Below, piece after piece: positions 25,008 through 33,609 of a stretch of 35,495 nt of DNA. The translations under genes and the position numbers were made by a program. Source of the DNA: Gammaproteobacteria bacterium (GTDB lineage: Bacteria; Pseudomonadota; Gammaproteobacteria; GCA-001735895); the NCBI GenBank assembly GCA_018669845.1, contig JABHSO010000091.1:1-35495 (forward strand), in the 5' to 3' direction. The notes under the pieces were generated by a model, which ran no database searches, was not told the DNA's origin, and saw only the letters and a program-made list of their open reading frames with translations. The stretch's first letter is position 1. Every line of letters starts with the position of its first letter.

Positions 25008-25241
25008 CTAAATCCTTTTATGCGGAGTACTGCTGAGCTCTTCCTGATCACCTTTTTTCATGACAGCCCAGGATACCAGGGCAATAAGAGCAACCGCACA
25101 ACTACCACAGGTATTACAGTGACCTTCCCTGGTCACTGTACAATTTGTAGACATCGCTATATGAGTCACGGCCAATGAAGCACCGGCAGCCCAGGGTGCC
25201 AATTGCTTCAATCGACCGAGATTTTTTGACTTAATATCCAT
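25008..25241 (-). CDS. Small Cys-rich membrane protein in the conduit operon
   Basis: 77-aa protein of unrecognised family. Two hydrophobic stretches (LAPWAAGASLAVTHIAM and CAVALIALVSWAVM) flank a Cys-rich loop, NC...HCNTCGSC, with four cysteines. That is enough for a disulfide pair or a metal or iron-sulfur site, though no heme CXXCH is present. It starts 2 nt after the octaheme gene stops. Its TAG stop is followed in the same frame, with no break, by the signal peptide of the barrel. Its role may be assembly or anchoring of the conduit; this is a guess from position. Confidence 0.6.
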   Translation of the reverse strand: MDIKSKNLGRLKQLAPWAAGASLAVTHIAMSTNCTVTREGHCNTCGSCAVALIALVSWAVMKKGDQEELSSTPHKRI

Positions 25242-25243
25242 CT

Positions 25244-28225
25244 TTATTTTCTGATAGAAAATAATTCTATATTTCTAACAACGGCCAGTAACAGCCCAAA
25301 CATCAGGAACAGGTAACCCAGGCTTCCACCACCACCACTACTACTATCGGAATCATCACTATCATCAACCGGTATTGTAGAACTGGTATCAGCTACTTCA
25401 GTTGCAGTGTAGAAACTGAAATGAGTCGTTTGAAAAACAATATAGCCAGCTTCCATATCAGTTTTAGCCCGTACAATTAAAATATCAGCAGGGTTAATAA
25501 GTGACCATGTTTCCCCATCGGTCGATGTAATAATATTGATTTTATCTGCATCACTACTACTTCCACTATAAGGCAGTTTTACCAATACAGAAGAATTGAA
25601 TGATGTCTGTTTTTCACCAGAAGGTTTATTGAACTGCAAAGAGAAAACTTCTGCCCCGGCAACCAGATCACCAAGCCCGGCTGCTGCTGCATTAGCACCC
25701 GTATCATCATCAGCAATACTGACCTGAAGCGTGTAATCTGCAAAATCTTCATCATCAGAAATGACGATGACATCACGAATAGAGTAATCGCCCTGACGAG
25801 ACTGGAACAGAAATGCATTGGTGTTTCTTAACTGGGCTGCCAGTTGAGTCACATCGTCAGCATTTGATATTCCGGCTGAAGCCATGGCCTGATCAATCAA
25901 CTGAGTGACTGTATATGATTGAGCTGCCGCAGTGGCTGCTGTGGCTACTGCAGATCTCAAAGCTGTCATCGATGGGTCAACAGTACTGTAGGCAAGAATA
26001 TCAGAAACATTGGCTCTTACTGTTGCCTGACCATCTTCATCAACAACTGCATTACCATCTTCATCGACAACCATTTTCATGTAAGGATAATCGAATACAA
26101 TAATGCCATCAGTCACAAGTTTTGGATCAATAATAGTGGCTACTTCATAACTGTTATTTTCACCAAAAATTCCATCATCAGAAACCAGGGCACTGATAGT
26201 TGTTCCATCCTGTTTGTAGTTATGACACTCTTCACACTGCACCGAGGAAACGGCAGGACGGGGATTATGAGAGATAAGATACTGATTAGGCTCTGACCAG
26301 ACCAGAACAGCATCCGGATTTTCTATTCCATTACTTTTAAATACCTTGTCATAAGCCATTTTTAACCCAGCAAAACCTTCATAATCAGCAGGATCATTAT
26401 AACGGAAGCTGCCGTGAGAAATTCTACCACCCACTTCTGCCAGGGTTTCACCCGTTTCAGGGTCAAAGATAGCTCCTCCTGTTACATTACCTTCATCATC
26501 TTTAATTTCACGAAAAACGCTGTTGCGTTGTGTCTGGTCTAATACCATTCCAGTATTATTATCTTTCCAGAAGTAACGGGGTTTAGGCTTATAGGGAACG
26601 ATAGTTTGTTTGCCGTTCTCTGCCTCACGATAGCGAAACATCGGTTCGAATTCTGTCCCTCTGACAGCTTTATCGGTGATATGACAGGCCTGACAACTGA
26701 CTACATCCAGATGGGCTTTGGTGATTTTTTCAACTTCACTAGCAGGTTGTCCACTCATGTCTCCACTGAGTTTCCACAGTGTTTCATGAGCCGCTTGCAT
26801 ATTGGTTTCCCCAGATGGATTAGCCTGTACTGCCAACGTTGGATCTGAGTTGTCATGACAATACTCACAGGATTTAGCATTCGGGTTGTAATCAAGGTCA
26901 TTACGCACATCCATATCAGAGTTTCCTTTCAGAAAATCATGACTGGCATTCATATCTGCACTGGCTGAAAGAGGGTTATAATAATTTCGAGAGTGACATA
27001 CATTACAATTTTCAATGGTACGAGACTCACCATTGGCCTCTGTCCATATTTTACCTTTATGCACATCATCCTGATAATCTTCAACAATAAGTCCGTCATC
27101 ATCAAGATCAGCCTCGGCATTTTCACCAAAACCATAAAAACCACGACGGGAATTACTGGTTCTATGACAGGCCATGCAATTGTCATTGGCTGAGAAACGT
27201 AACATGGGAATGGCAACCTTTCTCTCTTCAGGAGTGTCACCGTCAACAAAGGCATCTGCATTCCAGTTAATGATTGGTTCACCGGTCGTTTCATCAAACA
27301 CTACTTCCGTATCCGAAATCTCACCATCTTTGGGCATTTCCATACCATGATCACTTGTTACCATATCTTCACGTTCAAAAGATAACAATGTCCGGTCATC
27401 CCCTTCAACACCCTCTATATTCAGGTTCAAAACTTCAAGGATTGCCGTATTGGATTCGCGAAAATGCCCCTGATCAATCAACACACCACGTCTGACATTA
27501 CTGGCCATTCTCGATGCACTTCTAGTTTCTATCTCAGAATCCATCACCACAAGATTAGTCAGGTCAGCGTGACATTTGAAACAGTCATTTTCAACAACAC
27601 CTGATTTTTTCCAGTCCCATTGACTAACCACATCAGAATCAACGTGATGATTATTCTCATCCGTTCCACGGTTGTAATAGTCACCATCGAACTCAGTCAC
27701 GGTTGAAGGATCAGTCTCATCATAACGATTTCCATTACGATCCTTCTCCATCCAGCCACCACCAGAATGGCAACTTTCACAACGCATAATCAATCCAGCA
27801 CTACCATGATCACCAAAGTCATTGGCACTGCTGTTAGATTTTTTAGCCAGAGAGTCAGGATTATTACTACCCATGCAGTTATAACCTCCGTAATAACCGG
27901 GACCAACCAGATTGCTAAGACCTATCTTGGCACCAAAATCGTCGCTGGTTTCATCACGCCCCTGCTCAATATGAAAAGCATGAGTAATTTTTTCATAGTC
28001 ATGACAGGAACCTCCACAGCTTTCTTTTGGGCTATAGGCTTTGCCACTATCCAGCACATGATTCCCATCCTCATCATACAAAGGAATAGCAATATGAAGA
28101 GATGGTTCATCATAGACATTTGCCTGTGCAGGCCCTGTCAAAGCGAATAAAAGCCCCCCTAAAACAAGGCTGGCTAATGCTCTGCCCCGACTACTTTGAT
28201 GTAATTTCATTCTGGTTGATATCAT
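25244..28225 (-). CDS. Surface octaheme cytochrome with GlyGly-CTERM-like tail
   Basis: 993-aa exported cytochrome. I place the start at the ATG at 28225 because AGAGG lies 6-7 nt before it; the open frame extends to 28273. The signal ends near PAQA. Eight heme sites are seen: CGGSCH (a CX3CH), CESCH, CFKCH, CMACH, CNVCH, CEYCH, CQACH and CEECH, the last at about two-thirds of the chain. The C-terminal third has no hemes, is Ala/Asp-rich and then strand-rich. It ends with SGGGGSLG, a hydrophobic helix and basic residues (VVR, SIRK), as in GlyGly-CTERM substrates of rhombosortase. It is very acidic (VVDEDGNAVVDEDG). First gene of the conduit operon, behind the palindromic operator. Surface location is inferred. 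Confidence 0.85.
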   Translation of the reverse strand: MISTRMKLHQSSRGRALASLVLGGLLFALTGPAQANVYDEPSLHIAIPLYDEDGNHVLDSGKAYSPKESCGGSCHDYEKITHAFHIEQGRDETSDDFGAKIGLSNLVGPGYYGGYNCMGSNNPDSLAKKSNSSANDFGDHGSAGLIMRCESCHSGGGWMEKDRNGNRYDETDPSTVTEFDGDYYNRGTDENNHHVDSDVVSQWDWKKSGVVENDCFKCHADLTNLVVMDSEIETRSASRMASNVRRGVLIDQGHFRESNTAILEVLNLNIEGVEGDDRTLLSFEREDMVTSDHGMEMPKDGEISDTEVVFDETTGEPIINWNADAFVDGDTPEERKVAIPMLRFSANDNCMACHRTSNSRRGFYGFGENAEADLDDDGLIVEDYQDDVHKGKIWTEANGESRTIENCNVCHSRNYYNPLSASADMNASHDFLKGNSDMDVRNDLDYNPNAKSCEYCHDNSDPTLAVQANPSGETNMQAAHETLWKLSGDMSGQPASEVEKITKAHLDVVSCQACHITDKAVRGTEFEPMFRYREAENGKQTIVPYKPKPRYFWKDNNTGMVLDQTQRNSVFREIKDDEGNVTGGAIFDPETGETLAEVGGRISHGSFRYNDPADYEGFAGLKMAYDKVFKSNGIENPDAVLVWSEPNQYLISHNPRPAVSSVQCEECHNYKQDGTTISALVSDDGIFGENNSYEVATIIDPKLVTDGIIVFDYPYMKMVVDEDGNAVVDEDGQATVRANVSDILAYSTVDPSMTALRSAVATAATAAAQSYTVTQLIDQAMASAGISNADDVTQLAAQLRNTNAFLFQSRQGDYSIRDVIVISDDEDFADYTLQVSIADDDTGANAAAAGLGDLVAGAEVFSLQFNKPSGEKQTSFNSSVLVKLPYSGSSSDADKINIITSTDGETWSLINPADILIVRAKTDMEAGYIVFQTTHFSFYTATEVADTSSTIPVDDSDDSDSSSGGGGSLGYLFLMFGLLLAVVRNIELFSIRK

Positions 28226-28316
28226 TTTTATACCTCTCATATTCATATTTTTTATACTCAGGCTTAGCTGCAAATAAAATAGATGCTCTCAGCACTGACT
28301 AAATTTAGTTGGTGGC

Positions 28317-28365
28317 ATTATCTAAAAATTCTTTTTAAACTGGAATGCGGCAAATTGTCACAGGC
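28317..28365 (-). promoter_or_regulatory. Promoter and operator of the conduit operon
   Basis: Minus strand: a -10 (GATAAT, 28322-28317) follows a 21-bp site at 28365-28345. That site matches the palindrome at 15410-15430 in 18 of 21 positions. The half with TTGTCACA is identical; the other half is degenerate (TGCGGCAA for TGTGACAA). The site centre is 33 bp from the -10, against 32 bp in the other promoter. The predicted start is near 28310. The site lies in the 209-bp gap divergent from rnfA and might also touch that promoter. Confidence 0.6.
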
Positions 28366-28398
28366 AGTAGAATTCACTCTTTTTTATCCAAGACTAAC

Positions 28399-28427
28399 TA
28401 GGCATGTTAAGGGCTTACCCGTATAAT
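28399..28427 (+). promoter_or_regulatory. rnfA promoter, probably giving a leaderless mRNA
   Basis: TAGGCA (28399-28404, 4 of 6 to the -35 consensus) and a perfect TATAAT (28422-28427) are 17 bp apart. Transcription should begin at 28434-28435, exactly at the rnfA start codon. No Shine-Dalgarno sequence lies before that ATG, in agreement with a leaderless message. Confidence 0.55.
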
Positions 28428-28434
28428 CACGCCC

Positions 28435-29016
28435 ATGACTGAATACCTGTTAATCCTCATCAGCACCATATTTGTGAATAATATTGTGCTGGTAAAATTT
28501 CTTGGCCTTTGCCCTTTCATGGGGGTTTCTCGTAAAGTAGAAACCGCTATCGGCATGAGTGCGGCCACAACCTTTGTTTTAACGCTATCAGCTGTTCTCA
28601 GTTATATTGTTAACAACTGGGTTCTCGCCCCTCTTGACCTGGAATTTTTACGTACCATTGCATTTATCATTACGATTGCAGCCGTGGTTAATTTCACCGA
28701 AATGGTGGTGCATAAAACCAGCCCTCTATTGCATAATGTTCTGGGGATTTTTCTTCCTTTGATCACCACCAATTGCGCTGTTCTCGGTGTGGCTTTATTA
28801 AATATTCAGGAAGATCATACATTTCTGGAATCGGCTTTTTATGGATTTGGAGCCGCAGTCGGATTCTCCATGGTACTCATCCTGTTTGCAGCCATGCGTG
28901 AACGCATCAATGTTGCCGATGTGCCTGCTCCATTTCAGGGTGCAGCCATTGGCCTGATTACTGCGGGCCTGATGTCTCTGGCCTTTATGGGTCTGGGTGG
29001 ACTGGTTAAAGTATAG
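28435..29016 (+). CDS. rnfA: RnfA, membrane subunit of the Rnf complex
   Basis: 193-aa integral membrane subunit of the Rnf (Rsx) ferredoxin/NADH oxidoreductase, which couples electron transfer to ion movement or reduces SoxR-type partners. Six helices; very close to E. coli RsxA over the whole length, with [21 protein letters not shown], the invariant [17 protein letters not shown] (Cys in membrane) and [24 protein letters not shown]. The N-terminus aligns with E. coli, so the ATG at 28435 is right even though no leader or ribosome-binding site is seen. First gene of rnfABCDGE-nth. Confidence 0.97.
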   Translation: MTEYLLILISTIFVNNIVLVKFLGLCPFMGVSRKVETAIGMSAATTFVLTLSAVLSYIVNNWVLAPLDLEFLRTIAFIITIAAVVNFTEMVVHKTSPLLHNVLGIFLPLITTNCAVLGVALLNIQEDHTFLESAFYGFGAAVGFSMVLILFAAMRERINVADVPAPFQGAAIGLITAGLMSLAFMGLGGLVKV

Positions 29017-29029
29017 TGCCCCTTCTATT

Positions 29030-29593
29030 ATGCTAATTTTAATCGCTGTTTTAACGCTGAGTTTTATAGCCGGAAGCTTTGGCCTGATCCTGGGTTATGC
29101 CGCTATTCGCTTCAAGGTGGAAGGCAACCCGATAGTCGATCAAATTGATGCCATCCTTCCACAAACACAGTGTGGTCAATGTGGTTTTGCCGGCTGTCGT
29201 CCTTATGCCGAAGCAATTTCCAAAGAAGAAGCTCCCATCAACCAGTGTCCACCGGGTGGTGAATCGACCATTGTCGCTCTGGCCGATTTACTCGATGTAG
29301 AGATTCTGGAACTGAATGAAGAAAATGGGGCGCACAGTGAAATCCCATTAGTCGCAATCATCGATGAAATGAACTGTATCGGTTGCACATTATGCATTCA
29401 GGCTTGCCCGGTTGATGCTATTTTAGGCTCAGCTAAACACATGCACACCATAATCGAAGATGAATGTACGGGCTGTGAGCTTTGCCTTCCACCCTGCCCG
29501 GTAGATTGCATCGACATGGTTCCCATTAAACAAACTCTGGCAGACTGGAAATGGCCTGCCCCCGAAACATTATCCGGTAATCAGCATGCCTAA
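29030..29593 (+). CDS. rnfB: RnfB, polyferredoxin subunit of the Rnf complex
   Basis: 187 aa from the ATG at 29030, which gives the same N-terminal length as E. coli RsxB (one helix, then [14 protein letters not shown]). A GTG at 28997 would add 11 residues and overlap rnfA by 20 nt. After the helix comes the Rnf-specific [4Fe-4S] site (CGQCGFAGC...CPPGG), then two ferredoxin sites, [12 protein letters not shown] and [12 protein letters not shown]. It passes electrons between ferredoxin and the membrane subunits. It overlaps rnfC by 8 nt. Confidence 0.95.
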   Translation: MLILIAVLTLSFIAGSFGLILGYAAIRFKVEGNPIVDQIDAILPQTQCGQCGFAGCRPYAEAISKEEAPINQCPPGGESTIVALADLLDVEILELNEENGAHSEIPLVAIIDEMNCIGCTLCIQACPVDAILGSAKHMHTIIEDECTGCELCLPPCPVDCIDMVPIKQTLADWKWPAPETLSGNQHA

Positions 29594-31247
29594 TAGTGTT
29601 TACTCTTTCCACGGTGGTTTACATCTTGATGATCATAAAAGTGAATCACTAACCCAGCCATTGCAAATTGCCAGCTTTGCCGATGAGTTAATTCTAAAAG
29701 TAAGTCAACATATCGGTGAACCCAATACGCCTGTTGTGACTATAGGTGACAGGGTAAAACGCGGACAACTACTGGCTGAATCATCAGCATTAGTCAGTGC
29801 TCCGGTACATGCCCCGACTTCAGGCACAATCAAAGCTATTGAAAACCGATCTATCGCTCATGCTTCAGGTCAGAAAGCAGAATGTTTTATTATAGTTCCA
29901 GACGGTAAAGATGAAGCTATAGACGTTGAAATAAGATCAGCAGAATCTACAGCTTTAGATAAGGCTGCTTTATTAGATCAAATTCGCTCTGCCGGCATCG
30001 TTGGGTTAGGTGGCGCTGTATTTCCAACAGCCGCCAAGCTGACAACTGCAAATCAACATGGCATTAAAACACTCATCATCAATGGTGCTGAATGTGAACC
30101 TTACATAACCTGCGATGATTTATTAATGCAGAATTATGCGTCCATCATCTTTAAAGGCATATCTTACTTACAGGCTATTTTACAGCCTGAAAAAACCATC
30201 ATCGGAATAGAAGACAATAAACCTGCAGCAATTAAAGCAATGCAACAAGCTTTAACCGAGTCCAGCTTAAGCAATATCACAGTCACCAGTATTCCAACGC
30301 TTTACCCTTCCGGGGGCGAAAAGCAGCTCATCAAACTGCTGACCGGGTTTGAAGTACACAGTAGCCAGCTGTCATTTGAAATTGGCATTCTCTGTCAAAA
30401 TGTAGGAACCTGCGCTGCCATCTCTCAGGCTATAGATAAATCCCGACCACTCACATCACGGGTCGTTACTGTTACCGGCCCCGGGATCAAAAATCCTGGA
30501 AACTGGTTCACCCCTTTAGGAACACCTGTTAGTCACCTGATTAATCTGGCGGGTGGTTATACCATTGAAAAGCCTAAACTGATCATGGGCGGACCAATGA
30601 TGGGACTCACTTTAAAAAGCGATCAAATTCCCGTGGTTAAAGCGACCAACACAATTCTTGTAATGGATCAGCAAGAGCAGGAAATTGCCCAGGAATGTAT
30701 TCGCTGTGGCCGCTGCACCGAAGTGTGTCCGGTTCAGTTGCTGCCTCAACAACTTTACTGGTACAGCAGAACACATCAATTTAATTTGACCGAAAGCTAT
30801 CACCTGTTCGATTGTATTGAATGCGGTTGTTGTTCAGCGGTATGTCCAAGTCATATTCCTCTGGTTCAGTATTACCGATTTGCAAAGGGTGAAATTTGGG
30901 ATCAACGTAGAAAAACCTACAAATCAGATCGTTCACGTAAGCGGCATGAATTTCGTGATGCACGAGTCGCTAAACAAAAGTTATTAGATGAAGAGAAGCG
31001 TAAACTAAAACGCGAAGCTCTGGCTAAAAAGAAAGCAGCAGAACTCGCCGCTAAAGAAAAAACTGAAGCAGAGTCATCTAACAGTCAAAATGCAGACGCC
31101 GTACAGGCAGCACTGGAAAGAGTGAAAGCGCGTAAAAAAGCTCAGCAAGTTGATCCTAAAAACACTACAGATCTGACCACTGACCAACAGGACCAGATTG
31201 ATGAGGCCGATGCAAGGCGTGAAAAAAATAAAGTGGATGACGCATGA
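29586..31247 (+). CDS. rnfC: RnfC, NADH-binding subunit of the Rnf complex
   Basis: 553-aa peripheral subunit that binds NADH and FMN. Family segments seen: the N-terminal FHGGLHL, the Rossmann-type [36 protein letters not shown], and two [4Fe-4S] sites [12 protein letters not shown] and [12 protein letters not shown], followed by [11 protein letters not shown]. The Lys/Ala/Glu-rich helical C-terminal tail (residues about 440-553) is much shorter than the repeat-rich tail of E. coli RsxC (740 aa). It overlaps rnfD by 4 nt. Confidence 0.95.
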   Translation: MPNSVYSFHGGLHLDDHKSESLTQPLQIASFADELILKVSQHIGEPNTPVVTIGDRVKRGQLLAESSALVSAPVHAPTSGTIKAIENRSIAHASGQKAECFIIVPDGKDEAIDVEIRSAESTALDKAALLDQIRSAGIVGLGGAVFPTAAKLTTANQHGIKTLIINGAECEPYITCDDLLMQNYASIIFKGISYLQAILQPEKTIIGIEDNKPAAIKAMQQALTESSLSNITVTSIPTLYPSGGEKQLIKLLTGFEVHSSQLSFEIGILCQNVGTCAAISQAIDKSRPLTSRVVTVTGPGIKNPGNWFTPLGTPVSHLINLAGGYTIEKPKLIMGGPMMGLTLKSDQIPVVKATNTILVMDQQEQEIAQECIRCGRCTEVCPVQLLPQQLYWYSRTHQFNLTESYHLFDCIECGCCSAVCPSHIPLVQYYRFAKGEIWDQRRKTYKSDRSRKRHEFRDARVAKQKLLDEEKRKLKREALAKKKAAELAAKEKTEAESSNSQNADAVQAALERVKARKKAQQVDPKNTTDLTTDQQDQIDEADARREKNKVDDA

Positions 31248-32275
31248 TGACATATTCCTCACCTTATATAACTCCTTCAGCTTCAACCAACCGCCTGATG
31301 TTGAATGTCCTTATTGCACTGATACCTGGCACAGTAGCCTATATCTGGTATTTCGGAGTAGGACTGATCGTCAATCTGGTATTTGCAATCAGTTTTGCAT
31401 TACTGTTTGAAACTGCCATTCTGCTGCTAAGGAAAAGACCTCTAAAACCTTATTTATCTGATTTTAGTGCAGTAATAACAGCCTGGTTATTTGCTTTATG
31501 TATTCCCATGCATAGCCCCTGGTGGCTAATTGCTGTAGGCATAGGTTTTGCCATGATTGCCGGAAAACACCTGTATGGTGGCATGGGTTTCAACCCTTTC
31601 AATCCTGCCATGGTTGGTTATGTTGCTGTACTCATTTCTTTTCCAGTAGAAATGACCACCTGGTATTTACCTTTACAGATCAGTCCTGATTCATTAAATA
31701 TTTTACAGGCTTTTTCTTATAGTCTTGGGCTAGTCGACATTCAACAATGGGATGCTTTAACTTCAGCTACACCTCTGGATCAATATAAAACCAGCCTCAG
31801 CCTAAATATGATGATCAGCGAAATTCGACAGTCTCCCGTGTTTGGCAGTTTTGCCGGGGTCGGCTGGGAATGGATTGCCAACTGGTGGTTTATTGGTGGG
31901 CTCTACCTGATTTTCACTAAAACTATTCGCTGGCACATTCCCGTAGCAATGATTCTTGGCATGCTGCTACTGTCTTTTTCATTTTACGTGGTAGATCCTG
32001 ATAGTGTAGCTTCACCGGGTTTTCATTTATTTTCAGGCGGCCTGATGTTAGGTGCTTTTTTTATTGCAACGGATCCGGTAACCGCATCAACTACCGTTAA
32101 AGGACGACTCATTTATGGCTTTATGATAGGCACACTTGTCTACATCATTAGACACTGGGGCGGATATCCTGACGGCGTAGCATTTGCCGTTCTACTGGCT
32201 AATATGTCCGTACCACTTATAGATTATTACACCCAACCTCGTGTTTTTGGTGTAAATCCTCCAGAAGATCATTAG
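31244..32275 (+). CDS. rnfD: RnfD, membrane flavin subunit of the Rnf complex
   Basis: 343-aa membrane protein with about ten helices, homologous to NqrB. The SATPLDQYKT segment (T176) matches the family site where FMN is bound covalently to threonine. GGMGFNPFNPAMVGY and FFIATDPVTASTTVKGRLIYG are conserved family signatures. The start is coupled to the rnfC stop (ATGA overlap), and rnfG follows after 10 nt. Confidence 0.95.
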   Translation: MMTYSSPYITPSASTNRLMLNVLIALIPGTVAYIWYFGVGLIVNLVFAISFALLFETAILLLRKRPLKPYLSDFSAVITAWLFALCIPMHSPWWLIAVGIGFAMIAGKHLYGGMGFNPFNPAMVGYVAVLISFPVEMTTWYLPLQISPDSLNILQAFSYSLGLVDIQQWDALTSATPLDQYKTSLSLNMMISEIRQSPVFGSFAGVGWEWIANWWFIGGLYLIFTKTIRWHIPVAMILGMLLLSFSFYVVDPDSVASPGFHLFSGGLMLGAFFIATDPVTASTTVKGRLIYGFMIGTLVYIIRHWGGYPDGVAFAVLLANMSVPLIDYYTQPRVFGVNPPEDH

Positions 32276-32285
32276 GAATGCTTAA

Positions 32286-32897
32286 ATGAACTATAAGCAA
32301 ATTATGATTTCCGGTTTTCTATTATGGTTTTTTTCAGTCATTGGAACCACTCTGGTTGCATTTACTCAACAAAACACGCTTGAACTAATCGCAGCCAATG
32401 AAAAGAAAGTACTATTAAGAAACCTGTACGCCTTAATACCCTCAGATCAAATGGATAATGATATTGCCCTGGATACACTACAAGTTACACCTTCCAATTT
32501 ATTAGGCACCGATTCAGAATCAATTGTTTATCGAGCCCGTAAACAGGATGAACCTGTTGCAGTAGTTTTCAACACCATTGCACCGGGCGGATATAGCGGA
32601 AATATCTACCTATTAATTGCAGTGTATGATGATGGGACTCTGGCTGGTGTCAGAGCCGTTAAACATAATGAAACACCCGGTCTTGGAGATGCCATTGAGA
32701 TACGAAAATCAGAGTGGATTCTCGGTTTTGATGGAAAATCTCTAATCGACCCAATCGTTGATTTCTGGAAAGTTAAACGTGATGGAGGGCATTTCGATCA
32801 AATTACCGGCGCAACAATTACACCCAGAGCGATCGTAAAAGCAGTAAAAAATACCCTCGACTATTATGAATTAAACCGTAAGAGGCTCTACCAATGA
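32286..32897 (+). CDS. rnfG: RnfG, flavoprotein subunit of the Rnf complex
   Basis: 203-aa protein with one N-terminal helix and a periplasmic FMN-binding domain, homologous to Nqr[10 protein letters not shown] places the covalent FMN threonine at T177 (motif S/T-G-A-T). [13 protein letters not shown] and [12 protein letters not shown] are family segments. Its stop overlaps the rnfE start by 4 nt. Confidence 0.95.
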   Translation: MNYKQIMISGFLLWFFSVIGTTLVAFTQQNTLELIAANEKKVLLRNLYALIPSDQMDNDIALDTLQVTPSNLLGTDSESIVYRARKQDEPVAVVFNTIAPGGYSGNIYLLIAVYDDGTLAGVRAVKHNETPGLGDAIEIRKSEWILGFDGKSLIDPIVDFWKVKRDGGHFDQITGATITPRAIVKAVKNTLDYYELNRKRLYQ

Positions 32898-33577
32898 GTT
32901 CAACACCTGGAGAGATCGCCCGTAGTGGCTTGTGGAAGAATAATGTAGCACTAGTCCAACTTCTAGGACTTTGCCCATTATTGGCAGTAACCAGTACCAC
33001 TATAAATGGAATAGGTCTTGGACTCGCCACGTTGATTACACTGGTTTTATCAAACAGCCTGATTTCCGCAATTAGAAATGTTGTTAGAAATGAAGTTCGC
33101 CTTCCCGTTTTTGTATTAATAATTGCTTCTATCGTCACAATCATTGAACTCACCATGCAAGCCTATTTTTATGACCTGTACCTGGTGCTGGGCATTTTTA
33201 TTCCATTAATAGTCACTAACTGTTCAATAATCGGTCGCGCTGAAGGCTTTGCCTCTAAAAACCCAATAGCCGTTTCAGCTCTAGATGGTTTCATGATGGG
33301 ACTTGGGTTTCTGATCGTTCTTACTTTGTTAGGAATGTTTCGCGAAATAATTGGCTTTGGCACCCTACTGGCTAATGCAAACCTTATGTTTGGTGAAGGT
33401 GCGAGTGCTCTAAAGTTAACCTTAAATGAAGAATATGGTGGTTTCCTGCTAGCGATATTACCTCCTGGTGCATTTTTTGGTTTAGCTTTATTAATTGTTG
33501 CTAAAAATCTTATTGAGACCCGTTTCTACAAAGCTCCTACCGTAAAAAATACTGATGCAGAACCTGCGACAACCTAG
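32894..33577 (+). CDS. rnfE: RnfE, membrane subunit of the Rnf complex
   Basis: 227-aa six-helix membrane subunit, homologous to RnfA and NqrD. The conserved [13 protein letters not shown] near the N-terminus and the [21 protein letters not shown] segment, whose membrane cysteine mirrors that of RnfA, are present, as is the [13 protein letters not shown] motif. Last rnf gene; nth follows after 32 nt. Confidence 0.95.
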   Translation: MSSTPGEIARSGLWKNNVALVQLLGLCPLLAVTSTTINGIGLGLATLITLVLSNSLISAIRNVVRNEVRLPVFVLIIASIVTIIELTMQAYFYDLYLVLGIFIPLIVTNCSIIGRAEGFASKNPIAVSALDGFMMGLGFLIVLTLLGMFREIIGFGTLLANANLMFGEGASALKLTLNEEYGGFLLAILPPGAFFGLALLIVAKNLIETRFYKAPTVKNTDAEPATT

Positions 33578-33609
33578 GGTATACGTCTTGCACACCATCA
33601 TTCCAAAAC

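Noticed and set aside
26027..26085. Short tandem DNA repeat (CCATCTTCATC... twice) as a possible CRISPR or minisatellite
   Set aside because: There are only two copies in a coding region, encoding VVDEDGN/VVDEDGQ, an acidic Ca-loop-like protein repeat. No CRISPR array or cas gene is present in the window.
25919..28150. Several plus-strand frames of 60-127 codons opposite the surface octaheme gene
   Set aside because: They are mirror frames of an acidic coding sequence with low-complexity translations, and the minus-strand gene has eight heme motifs that settle the coding strand.
28997..29029. GTG start for rnfB at 28997
   Set aside because: The ATG at 29030 gives the N-terminal length seen in E. 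coli RsxB, and the longer form overlaps rnfA by 20 nt without a better ribosome-binding site.
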